From Sphingobacteriales bacterium (lineage in GTDB: Bacteria > Bacteroidota > Bacteroidia > Sphingobacteriales > Sphingobacteriaceae), in contig CANJWU010000063.1 of the NCBI GenBank assembly GCA_947478655.1, forward strand, positions 1 to 6,853: 6,853 nt of DNA, given 5' to 3'. The notes under the pieces were generated by a model, which worked only from the letters and a program-made list of their open reading frames with translations, ran no database searches and had not been told where the DNA came from. The position numbers were made by a program, and so were the translations under genes. Every line of letters begins with the position of its first letter. The first letter of the stretch is position 1. Positions 1 through 6,853 of the stretch are shown one piece after another.

Positions 1-1035
1 AAAGTTTTCGAACAAATAGAACAAAAAATGGGCGATTGGCAACCATCTGGTTTTGATCCTTTCGAAAAATATCCCATACCCGCATTTAAGCCAATTGAAT
101 ATGCAAAGCAGTTTGTGGTAGAATCGCCAAACGCGCAAGTGCCCGTATTTATGCTTACTTACCACGGTCCAGATACCAGAAACGATCTTAAATCGACTTA
201 TGCAGCCGATATTTTCTCGACTATTTTACAACAAAAGAATGTAAAGTTGTATAAAGAATTAGTAGAAACCGGTTTGGCATTTCAAGTGCAAGTAGGTTAT
301 CAATCGGCTAAATATGTAGGGCCAATTCAAATTTTCATGGTGCCTAATCCACGTAAAATTAAAGAAGCTTACCAAGTATTATGGAATAATATTAATGCAT
401 GGGATAGCGATGATTATTTTACCGACGAACAATTACAAACAGCTAAAGATCAAATGGCGGTATCGGAAGCATATAGCATGGAAAAACCTTCGCAATTTAT
501 ACATGGCGTAACTTTTTGGTGGTGCTCTGCAACCATTGGTTACTATACCAATTACCAAGATAACTTACAAAAAATTACCCGCGAAGACATCAAAAATTAT
601 GTAAGAAAATATATTAAAGGTCAACCTTATGTAATGGGAGCAATGGTTCGTACAGGTATGCAAAAAGCATTAAAAATGGATGAATTTTTTGCGAGCACTT
701 TAGCTATGCCCGAATATACTTTAAACTTCAACATCAACGAAACAACTTTAACTGCGGAAGAAAATACCAAAAAATTAACTAGTTTAATTCAATGGTTGAA
801 CATTAACCCTAGCGCAAACATAGATGTTTCGGCTACTTGGCACGATGGAGAGAAAAAATCTGCTGGAAATGAGCGTTACGAAGCCATCTTAAAAACTTTA
901 GCAGATGCGGGTATTTCGCCGGCTAGAATTATTGGAACGAACAATAAAAAATTCCAAGTAAAACAAGTGAATGCAAATACAGATGATGAAAAAACAGCTG
1001 CTAGAAATATCACCTTTAGCATCGTTAAAAAATAA
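1..1035 (+). CDS. M16-family (insulinase-like) peptidase subunit with C-terminal OmpA-like domain, 5'-truncated
   Basis: The reading frame is open from base 1 and ends in TAA, so only the last 344 residues are visible; the Met at base 28 is internal, not the start. Visible residues 1 to about 230 match the C-terminal half of an M16B peptidase: a linker after the first half, then a core with KLYKELVETGLAF, the position where active partners have R-x6-Y. Here those two residues are Leu and Phe, so this half lacks the Arg/Tyr pair. The HxxEH zinc site, if present, would be in the missing N-terminal half. Residues of about 238-344 read as an OmpA-like domain: a strand (YTLNFNINETTLT), WLNINPSANIDV, Asp282 in WHDG, Arg292 in NERYEAI, GISPARI, and a final Arg335 in ARNITFSI. 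Those Asp and Arg positions are the peptidoglycan-contacting ones in the OmpA family. A periplasmic protease tethered to peptidoglycan is inferred. The next gene starts 7 bases downstream and is probably cotranscribed. The M16 call is firm; the tail is moderately sure. Confidence 0.88.
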   Translation, partial: KVFEQIEQKMGDWQPSGFDPFEKYPIPAFKPIEYAKQFVVESPNAQVPVFMLTYHGPDTRNDLKSTYAADIFSTILQQKNVKLYKELVETGLAFQVQVGYQSAKYVGPIQIFMVPNPRKIKEAYQVLWNNINAWDSDDYFTDEQLQTAKDQMAVSEAYSMEKPSQFIHGVTFWWCSATIGYYTNYQDNLQKITREDIKNYVRKYIKGQPYVMGAMVRTGMQKALKMDEFFASTLAMPEYTLNFNINETTLTAEENTKKLTSLIQWLNINPSANIDVSATWHDGEKKSAGNERYEAILKTLADAGISPARIIGTNNKKFQVKQVNANTDDEKTAARNITFSIVKK

Positions 1036-1042
1036 TTTATAC

Positions 1043-2350
1043 ATGAAAAAAACAATCAAGTTTTTATTTATTGCTATTGGATTTTTAGTAGTAAATAATG
1101 TATCGGCGCAATCAAAGTCGAATACAGAAGAAATAATGGTGAATGGGTTTAAGGTATTATATAAGCCAACCAACAATCAAATAGTAAGTGCGCGTTTATT
1201 TATTAAAGGGGGTACTGTAAATTATTCAAAAGAGCTAGAAGGTGTCGAAAACATTGCCTTAGATCTTGCTACAACAGGTGGTTCAGCCTCTTTCTCAAAA
1301 GAAGAATTGAACAGAGTGTTAGACAAAATGGGAAGTAGCATAGAAAGTAATGCCGGTTTAGATGCTGCCAATATTTCGATGAGTTGTATTCAAAGAAACT
1401 TTAATGGCACTTGGGCAATTTTTGAAAATATCATCAATGCACCATTAATGCCCGAAGAAGAATTTCAAAAAATTAAAGAAGCTGCGATTTCAAATGTAAA
1501 ACAATCCATTTCGAATCCTGATGCATATTTAACCGAAATGGCCATGACCGATGCATTTGCTAATTTAAATTATGATAAAAAGCCAAATGGTTCGGAAGAA
1601 AGTATCAATAAATTAACTTTAGAGCTAGTTAAAAAGCATTACGAAAAAATCATTTCTAAAAAGCAATGTTTTCTAGTAGTAATAGGCAAGATAGACCGTA
1701 ACGACTTAATCGAAAAGGTTAAAAAAATGACCGAAAAAATGCCGGAGGGTAATTTTGTGGCTCCTAAAACTAAATTATTAAGCATTGCGCAATCAACTAT
1801 TAAAGTAGAAGATCGCAAATTGGCGACTAATTATATCAGAGGAATCATGAATGCGCCAGCTTATGGAACTACCGAAACCTATGCCATGCAAATAGCATTT
1901 GGTATTTTAGCCGATCATTTATTTGATGAAATCAGAACCAAAAGAAGTTTGTCTTATGCACCTTCTGCAAATTATAGTACGAACGTGAATCCTTATTCGA
2001 ATATTTATGTGAGTACCACAGATCCAAAACAAGCAGTTTCGGTTATGATAGACGAATTAAAGAAATTAAAGAAAGAAGGATTTTCTGAGAAAGAAATTAA
2101 AGATCAAAAAAGTGGTTATTTAACTTCTTATTATATGGGTCTAGAAACCAATGCTGCACAAACAATGGGCCTTGGAATGGCCGAAGTGAAAGGGAATTGG
2201 AAGAACTTTAACAGCTTTATTGAGAACATCAATAAGGTAAGTCCTAAAGAGGTAAATACGGTATTTAATAAATACATACAAGGCATTAGGTGGTCTTACT
2301 TAGGAGATTTAAGTAAGGTTAATTCCGAAATATTCTTACAAAAATTATAA
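1043..2350 (+). CDS. M16-family peptidase subunit, non-zinc-binding partner, secreted
   Basis: This 435-residue protein has the usual length of a single M16B subunit. The ATG at 1043 is chosen because it opens a clear Sec signal peptide (MKKTIKFLF, a hydrophobic core, then VSA before QSKS, cleavage near residue 22). The upstream in-frame ATG at 971 would bury the signal and overlap the preceding gene by 65 bases. The N-terminal half has the M16 fold pattern (KGGTVNYSKELEGVENIALDLATTGG), but the HxxEH zinc motif is replaced by N70-I-A-L73-D74, so it should not bind the catalytic zinc. The C-terminal half keeps EIRTKRSLSYAPS, with Arg298 and Tyr305 at the R-x6-Y spacing that contacts substrate in active M16 enzymes. 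It is therefore probably the substrate-binding subunit of a periplasmic heterodimer with the product of the gene 7 bases upstream. The physiological substrate is unknown. A hairpin terminator follows the stop directly. Confidence 0.9.
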   Translation: MKKTIKFLFIAIGFLVVNNVSAQSKSNTEEIMVNGFKVLYKPTNNQIVSARLFIKGGTVNYSKELEGVENIALDLATTGGSASFSKEELNRVLDKMGSSIESNAGLDAANISMSCIQRNFNGTWAIFENIINAPLMPEEEFQKIKEAAISNVKQSISNPDAYLTEMAMTDAFANLNYDKKPNGSEESINKLTLELVKKHYEKIISKKQCFLVVIGKIDRNDLIEKVKKMTEKMPEGNFVAPKTKLLSIAQSTIKVEDRKLATNYIRGIMNAPAYGTTETYAMQIAFGILADHLFDEIRTKRSLSYAPSANYSTNVNPYSNIYVSTTDPKQAVSVMIDELKKLKKEGFSEKEIKDQKSGYLTSYYMGLETNAAQTMGLGMAEVKGNWKNFNSFIENINKVSPKEVNTVFNKYIQGIRWSYLGDLSKVNSEIFLQKL

Positions 2351-2351
2351 C

Positions 2352-2388
2352 AAAAAAATCCCGATCTAATAAATCGGGATTTTTTTTT
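2352..2388. terminator. Bidirectional intrinsic terminator between convergent genes
   Basis: A perfect inverted repeat, ATCCCGAT (2358-2365) and ATCGGGAT (2373-2380), encloses a 7-base loop (CTAATAA). It is flanked by seven A on the left (2352-2358) and nine T on the right (2380-2388). Extending the A:T pairing gives a stem of up to 14 base pairs. Read on the plus strand it is a GC-centred hairpin followed by a U tract, just after the M16 stop at 2350. Read on the minus strand the A run becomes the U tract, just after the PBP stop at 2389-2387. One element can thus serve both convergent transcripts, and its right T tract overlaps the minus-strand stop codon. Confidence 0.9.
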
Positions 2389-4660
2389 ATAGTTCGTTTT
2401 CTAAAATTAAAGAATCACTTTGTAGTATTGCTGTTGAATCTACTCTGGTAGTATCGTTGCGTTGACGCGGTGTAGGACAATTATAATCCTTGGTTATTTT
2501 AACTGTTGGTTTAGGAAAACGACCATAAGTGATGCCCGATTTTGGATCATGGTATAAGCGTTCCATAAACTTTCCATAAATGGGTAAAGCCGTTTTAGAA
2601 CCTTCGCCATAATCAGAAGTTTTAAAATGTATGCTTCTTTCATCGGCACCCACCCAAACACCAGTTACTAAATCTTTTGTGATACCAATATACCAACCAT
2701 CCGAGTGATTAGAAGTGGTTCCGGTTTTACCACCAATTTCATTTCCTTTACTCCAAATATCATACTCCCAGAGCGCCTGAGAGGTGCCTCCAGGCTCTTC
2801 CATGCCACCTTTGAACATATGTATCATTAACCAAGCTGTTTCTTCAGAAATCACCCTTTCTTGTTTAGGTTTAAATTCGGCTAATAACTTACCATCTTGG
2901 TCATTTACTTTGGTTACTAAAATAGGTTCTGTTTTAATACCCGTATTTAAAAACACACCATAGGCACGAATCATTTCATAGAGTGTTACATCATTAGAAC
3001 CTAATCCAACAGAGGGAACAGATTTTAAAGGACTTTCGATGCCTAATTTTTTTGCATATGCTACCACTTTGTCCCATCCAATGGCTTGGGTTAATTGAGC
3101 CGTAACCGAATTACAAGATTTTCCCATGGCCCATCTTAAAGACATTTCTTTACCCGAAAAATTCCAATCCGAATTTTTTGGCGACCAAGATTTTTCTTCA
3201 CCATCTTCTTTGTAATTAATGGTAATGGCTTTGTCGGTAAATTTATCGCAAGGGGAGTAGCCATTATCGATAGCAGCTAAATAAACAAATGGCTTAAAGG
3301 TAGAGCCAGCTTGCCTTTTAGCTTGGTTAATATGATCGTATTTAAAGTATTTATAATTAATACCACCTACCCAAGTTTTAATATGACCAGTAAAAGGATC
3401 TAATGTCATTAAGCCAGATTGCAAAATACTTGCATAATAAGCCAGCGAATCATAAGTAGAAAATGTCGTGTCTTTTTCACCCTTCCAAGTGAAAATTTTC
3501 ATGCGCTTTTTCTCATTTAATTTGGCTTCAATAGAATCTGTTTGTTCGCCATATTTATCTTGCAAAGTATTATAAAGCGGTAATCTTTTGGCCAGCGTAT
3601 TTAAGAAATTAGGAATTTCCACACCATTCTCATCGCGCCAAGGAGCCTCATTTTGCCAAGTATTTCTAAATCTTTTTTGCAATGTTTTCATCCAATCTTG
3701 CATGGCTTCTTCGCCATGCTTTTGCATTCTTGAATCAATAGTGGTGTAAATTTTTAAACCATCGGCATATAAATCAAAACCATTGTCATCGCACCATTTT
3801 TCGAGGTAATTGGCTACTGCAGTTCTCAAATAAGAATCTTTTGTTTTATCTTTTTCATCATCTTCCGATAAAGATAATTTAATAGGATGCTTTACTATTT
3901 GGTTGAATTTTCGCTCAGAAATAACGCCATCTTTAGCCATTTGGGCTAATACGATATTCCTTCTTTCTAAAGCCTTTGCTTGTTTTGTAATGGGATTATA
4001 AGTAGAAGTAGCTTTTAACATACCCACCAACAAAGCCGCTTCTTCGGTATTTAAATCGAGGGGTAATTTGTTGAAATATTTTTTTGCAGCAACTTTTATT
4101 CCAAATGAATTATTTCCAAAACTCACTGTATTTAAATACATTTCTAAGATGTCTTTTTTATCGTAGAGGTATTCTAATTTTAAAGCCGTAATCCATTCTT
4201 TGGTTTTATATACAATGGTTTTTACACCAGGAATAAATCTGATTAAACCTTGTGAAGTTCTGCTTCGGGTTCTGAAAAGATTCTTTGCTAATTGCTGGGT
4301 AATGGTACTGGCGCCTCGTTTATCGCCATTAGCAGTAGACCAAATGCTCGATCCTATTGAATAAAAATCGATTCCATGGTGTTGGTAAAAACGCACATCT
4401 TCGGTTGCTACCAATGCTTTAAACACAATAGGAGCAATGCTATCGTAAACTACAGGAATTCTGTTTTCTTTAAAATAACGACCTATTAAAACACTATCCG
4501 ACGAATAAACTTCGGATGCAATGGCATATGGAGGATTTTTTAATTCATTGATGGTTGGTGAATATCCAAATAACCATAAAAAATTAAGTTCCATAGCAAT
4601 AAAATAAATTGCCATGACCCGAATGCTTTGGTAAACAATTTTAACCCAGCGCTTATCCAT
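2387..4660 (-). CDS. Penicillin-binding protein 1A: bifunctional peptidoglycan transglycosylase/transpeptidase
   Basis: A class A PBP of 757 residues that polymerises lipid II into glycan strands and crosslinks their peptides on the outer face of the inner membrane. One membrane anchor lies at about residues 13-31 after a short basic N-terminus. The GT51 transglycosylase follows: catalytic Glu87 in ATEDVRFYQHHGID, GASTITQQLAKNLF (116-129), the EYLYDKKDILEMYLN motif (about 163-177), and FGIKVAAKKYF. The transpeptidase domain has the active-site Ser453 in GSTFKP (SxxK with Lys456), SCN at 515-517 and KTGT at 645-648, so both enzymes look intact. A stretch of about 100 residues (about 305-405) separates the two domains. 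A short Ser/Asp-rich tail ends the protein. I chose ATG at 4660; the longer frame begins with TTG at 4672 and adds only four residues. The ATG overlaps the end of kmo by 8 bases (ATGGATAA), which suggests translational coupling. It corresponds to mrcA/ponA-type genes. Confidence 0.96.
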   Translation of the reverse strand: MDKRWVKIVYQSIRVMAIYFIAMELNFLWLFGYSPTINELKNPPYAIASEVYSSDSVLIGRYFKENRIPVVYDSIAPIVFKALVATEDVRFYQHHGIDFYSIGSSIWSTANGDKRGASTITQQLAKNLFRTRSRTSQGLIRFIPGVKTIVYKTKEWITALKLEYLYDKKDILEMYLNTVSFGNNSFGIKVAAKKYFNKLPLDLNTEEAALLVGMLKATSTYNPITKQAKALERRNIVLAQMAKDGVISERKFNQIVKHPIKLSLSEDDEKDKTKDSYLRTAVANYLEKWCDDNGFDLYADGLKIYTTIDSRMQKHGEEAMQDWMKTLQKRFRNTWQNEAPWRDENGVEIPNFLNTLAKRLPLYNTLQDKYGEQTDSIEAKLNEKKRMKIFTWKGEKDTTFSTYDSLAYYASILQSGLMTLDPFTGHIKTWVGGINYKYFKYDHINQAKRQAGSTFKPFVYLAAIDNGYSPCDKFTDKAITINYKEDGEEKSWSPKNSDWNFSGKEMSLRWAMGKSCNSVTAQLTQAIGWDKVVAYAKKLGIESPLKSVPSVGLGSNDVTLYEMIRAYGVFLNTGIKTEPILVTKVNDQDGKLLAEFKPKQERVISEETAWLMIHMFKGGMEEPGGTSQALWEYDIWSKGNEIGGKTGTTSNHSDGWYIGITKDLVTGVWVGADERSIHFKTSDYGEGSKTALPIYGKFMERLYHDPKSGITYGRFPKPTVKITKDYNCPTPRQRNDTTRVDSTAILQSDSLILENEL

Positions 4661-6023
4661 TAATGAATCCAAATTCTTTTAATAATTGTTCAATTTTTTG
4701 TGTTGATTCGGGACTATCCCAATTGTTTTCGATTTCGGGAATGGCTAAAACCTTTTTAAATAGGGCATCTTGCTTAAATCCCATGGCCAATGCATCTTTG
4801 TAGGGTGCAGTACCAAAACTTACCAAAGCATATTTAGAAATATAATTTTCGGGATATAGTTTGCTAATTTTTTGCTCTATTTTTTTACGCAATAAAAATT
4901 TTTGATCGGCTACTTTATCGCGCATTTCAATAAAGTTTTCTAAAGCCATATCTGCAATGGCATCTGCATTTGGTTTTCTACTTATCTGAAATTCGGATAA
5001 AATGGTTTTCCAATCTCCAGGGTATTGATCCATTAATTTGCCTAATTCGAAACAGTCTTCGAAACCTGCATTCATGCCTTGTCCAAAGAATGGAACGATG
5101 GCATGAGAGGCATCGCCTAATAAGCCTAATTTATCTTCATAAGACCATGGATAGGACCTTACAGTCACTAATGAACCATTTGGATTAGCCATATATTCGT
5201 CCACAATTTCAGGCGAAATAGCATATACATCTGCAAAATCTTTACTTAAAAATGCTTGTACTTGATCTCTTGTTTTTAAGGAATTAAAAGAAACATCTCC
5301 TTCAAAAGGAAAAAATAAAGTACAAGTAAAAGTGCCGTCCAAATTAGGAAGTGCAATGAGCATGTAATTATTTCGAGGCCAAATATGTAAAGCTTCTTTT
5401 TCTAATAAATAAGTTCCATTGGGTCCAGCTGGAATAGTTAATTCTTTATAGCCTTGATCTAAATAGCTCTGACTATATTCAAATCTTTCTGATTTGGTCT
5501 GTAATGCAAGCCTAGCTGCAGAAAATGCACCATCTGCCGATAATATTAAATCCGATTGAACCGAAGATTTCTCTTTAGTTTGTTGGTCTTCAAAATGACA
5601 AATACCATTTTTAATATCTACATCAATGCAATTTTTTTCAAAAGTGATATGAATATTTGGATCAGCATCTGCCAGCTCCATTAGTTTTTTATTTAATCCA
5701 CCTCTGGATACAGAATAAATAGCTTCGCCTTCTTTACCATAAGGTTGATATTGTACTTCGCCATTGGCTTGGTGTAATACACGACCATACATTGGAATAC
5801 CTACTTTTCTAATTTCGTCTGCTAAGCCAATAGCTGCTAAACCATTGAATCCTCTATGACTCAAGGCAAGGTTAATAGAGCGACCACCTACATATCCTGC
5901 TTTTCGCATGTCTGCTCTTTTTTCGAATATGGACACTTGATAACCTCTTTTTGCTAAATACATAGAAAGCAAAGAGCCAACTAATCCGGCTCCAATTAAG
6001 GTTATTTTTTTATCTGTTGACAT
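4653..6023 (-). CDS. kmo: Kynurenine 3-monooxygenase (FAD-dependent)
   Basis: This 456-residue flavoprotein hydroxylates L-kynurenine to 3-hydroxykynurenine using NADPH and O2. The N-terminal Rossmann FAD motif is GAGLVG at residues 11-16, with the Glu34 in FEKR that usually binds ribose. GGRSINLALSHRG (46-58) is typical of the KMO family. Arg81 and Tyr95 sit where characterised KMOs hold the substrate carboxylate. The second FAD motif is GDASHAIVPFFGQGMNAG (303-320), followed by FEDC. The C-terminal part (RDKVADQKFLLRKK, then VSFGTAPYKDALAMG) also follows KMO. Its length matches soluble bacterial KMO; the membrane anchor at the end of the eukaryotic enzyme is absent. The start is the only sensible ATG before the Rossmann strand. 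kynU ends 11 bases upstream and the PBP gene overlaps the 3' end. The O2 requirement implies an aerobic host. Together with kynU it points to de novo NAD synthesis from tryptophan, or to tryptophan breakdown. Confidence 0.96.
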   Translation of the reverse strand: MSTDKKITLIGAGLVGSLLSMYLAKRGYQVSIFEKRADMRKAGYVGGRSINLALSHRGFNGLAAIGLADEIRKVGIPMYGRVLHQANGEVQYQPYGKEGEAIYSVSRGGLNKKLMELADADPNIHITFEKNCIDVDIKNGICHFEDQQTKEKSSVQSDLILSADGAFSAARLALQTKSERFEYSQSYLDQGYKELTIPAGPNGTYLLEKEALHIWPRNNYMLIALPNLDGTFTCTLFFPFEGDVSFNSLKTRDQVQAFLSKDFADVYAISPEIVDEYMANPNGSLVTVRSYPWSYEDKLGLLGDASHAIVPFFGQGMNAGFEDCFELGKLMDQYPGDWKTILSEFQISRKPNADAIADMALENFIEMRDKVADQKFLLRKKIEQKISKLYPENYISKYALVSFGTAPYKDALAMGFKQDALFKKVLAIPEIENNWDSPESTQKIEQLLKEFGFING

Positions 6024-6034
6024 AAAATATTAAA

Positions 6035-6853
6035 TTAAATAATTTGACCAAATTGATAAACTTCTTCAAACGAATTATAGAGCGGCACAGGAGCAAAGCG
6101 TAATACTTCGGGTTCTCTCCAATCGCCTATGATTCCTTGTGCTACCAAGTTGTCGAAACTTTCTCTTCCGCCTTCTTTACAGATCATTGAGAGTTGTGCG
6201 CCTCTTTCGTTTGCTTGAAGCGGTGTAATGATTTGGTATTTGTCGTAACCTAAAGATTTATTTTTTTCTTCAATTACATATTGCATAAAGCTAGTAAGTG
6301 CTATGCTTTTTTTTCTTAAGTTTTCGATGCCTGCTTCATCAAATAAATCGAGTGCAGCACGGTGTGCGGCCATTTGTAAAACAGGCACATTACTTAATTG
6401 CCAGCCTTCGGCACCAGGCTCGGGTATAAAGCCTTTTTTCATTAGAAAACGGGTACTTTCTTGATATCCCCACCAACCAGCAAAACGAGGGGTTTCGGGG
6501 TTATTGCCATGTTTTTCGTGAATGTAAATACCTGCAATTCCACCTGGGCTCGAATTCAAATATTTATAAGAACACCATGCGGCAAAATCTACTTTCCAAT
6601 CGTGTAATTGTAAAGGAATATTACCACAAGTATGCGCTAAATCAAAACCACATAATGCACCTGCTGCATGAGCTGCTTCGGTAATTTCGGCTAATGGAAA
6701 AAATTGACCAGAGTAATAATTTACACCACCCATCATCACCAATGCCAATGAATCTGCATGTGCTGCAATGGTAGCTAAAATATCTTCTTTTCTTAAAGTG
6801 TATTCTCCTTCGCGTGGTACTAATTCTATTATGGCATCTTCGGGATTAAATCC
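6035..6853 (-). CDS. kynU: Kynureninase (PLP-dependent), N-terminus cut by window edge
   Basis: The frame is open to the right edge, so 272 C-terminal residues are visible and roughly 150 are missing. The TTG at 6748 is an internal Leu codon: family sequence (GFNPEDAIIELVPREGEYTL) continues upstream of it. Kynureninase cleaves kynurenine to anthranilate and alanine, or 3-hydroxykynurenine to 3-hydroxyanthranilate and alanine, in the cytoplasm as a PLP homodimer. Seen here are GVNYYSGQ, the cofactor-pairing Asp in GFDLAHTCGN (visible residue 71), and the Schiff-base Lys in WCSYKYLNSSPGG (visible residue 97). PRFAGWWG follows, and near the end WREPEVLRFAPVPLYNSF, whose second Arg (visible 252) corresponds to the substrate-carboxylate Arg of the family. 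All key visible residues are intact. Coupling to kmo, 11 bases downstream, suggests that 3-hydroxykynurenine is the physiological substrate here (inference). Confidence 0.96.
   Translation of the reverse strand, partial: GFNPEDAIIELVPREGEYTLRKEDILATIAAHADSLALVMMGGVNYYSGQFFPLAEITEAAHAAGALCGFDLAHTCGNIPLQLHDWKVDFAAWCSYKYLNSSPGGIAGIYIHEKHGNNPETPRFAGWWGYQESTRFLMKKGFIPEPGAEGWQLSNVPVLQMAAHRAALDLFDEAGIENLRKKSIALTSFMQYVIEEKNKSLGYDKYQIITPLQANERGAQLSMICKEGGRESFDNLVAQGIIGDWREPEVLRFAPVPLYNSFEEVYQFGQII

Noticed and set aside
971..1042. Upstream in-frame ATG at 971 as the start of the second M16 gene
   Set aside because: It would overlap the first M16 gene by 65 bases and place 24 unrelated residues before a clean signal peptide that begins at the ATG at 1043.
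1033..1045. A frameshift splitting one long M16 gene into two
   Set aside because: The upstream gene ends after its own OmpA-like tail and the downstream one begins with its own signal peptide, so they are two genuine genes in different frames.
898..1176. 92-codon open frame on the minus strand
   Set aside because: It lies antisense across the end of one M16 gene and the start of the next, and its sequence is low-complexity hydrophobic with no recognisable family; a shadow frame.
4661..4672. TTG at 4672 as the PBP1A start
   Set aside because: It adds only four residues and a longer overlap with kmo; the ATG at 4660 is the simpler start.
4970..5188. 72-codon open frame on the plus strand
   Set aside because: It is entirely antisense to conserved kmo coding sequence, including the second FAD motif region, and shows no domain or gene-start context.
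6746..6748. TTG at 6748 as the kynureninase start
   Set aside because: Kynureninase-like sequence continues in frame without a stop to the window edge, so this is an internal Leu codon.

Overview
This AT-rich window looks like ordinary chromosomal DNA of an aerobic member of the Bacteroidota, most likely near the Chitinophagales or Sphingobacteriales (inference from gene content and style; no marker gene is present). The signs are A/T-rich gene starts with no Shine-Dalgarno sequence, TAA at all five visible stop codons, a Bacteroidota-style class A penicillin-binding protein, and secreted M16 peptidase pairs. Coding density is very high: the largest gap between genes is 36 bases, and there are no RNA genes, CRISPR arrays, insertion sequences or other mobile elements.

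The window holds two convergent gene sets. On the plus strand (1-2350) are two tandem M16-family (insulinase-like) peptidase subunits only 7 bases apart. The first is cut by the left edge; its visible M16 half lacks the Arg/Tyr pair and it ends in what reads as an OmpA-like peptidoglycan-binding domain. The second has its own signal peptide, has lost the HxxEH zinc motif and keeps the Arg/Tyr pair. Together they resemble the two halves of a heterodimeric M16B protease whose active site is shared between subunits.

On the minus strand, read from the right edge leftwards, are kynureninase (kynU, cut by the right edge), kynurenine 3-monooxygenase (kmo) and a bifunctional penicillin-binding protein 1A. 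kynU and kmo are 11 bases apart; kmo and the PBP gene overlap by 8 bases. KynU and Kmo act in successive steps of the kynurenine pathway, which turns tryptophan into 3-hydroxyanthranilate, the precursor of quinolinate and NAD. The PBP builds and crosslinks peptidoglycan and has no obvious metabolic link to the pathway; its place is probably operon hitch-hiking.

The two sets meet at one compact hairpin (2352-2386) that can terminate transcription in both directions. I found no clearly novel system. The most interesting points are the complementary residue losses in the M16 pair and the OmpA-like tail on the first subunit.
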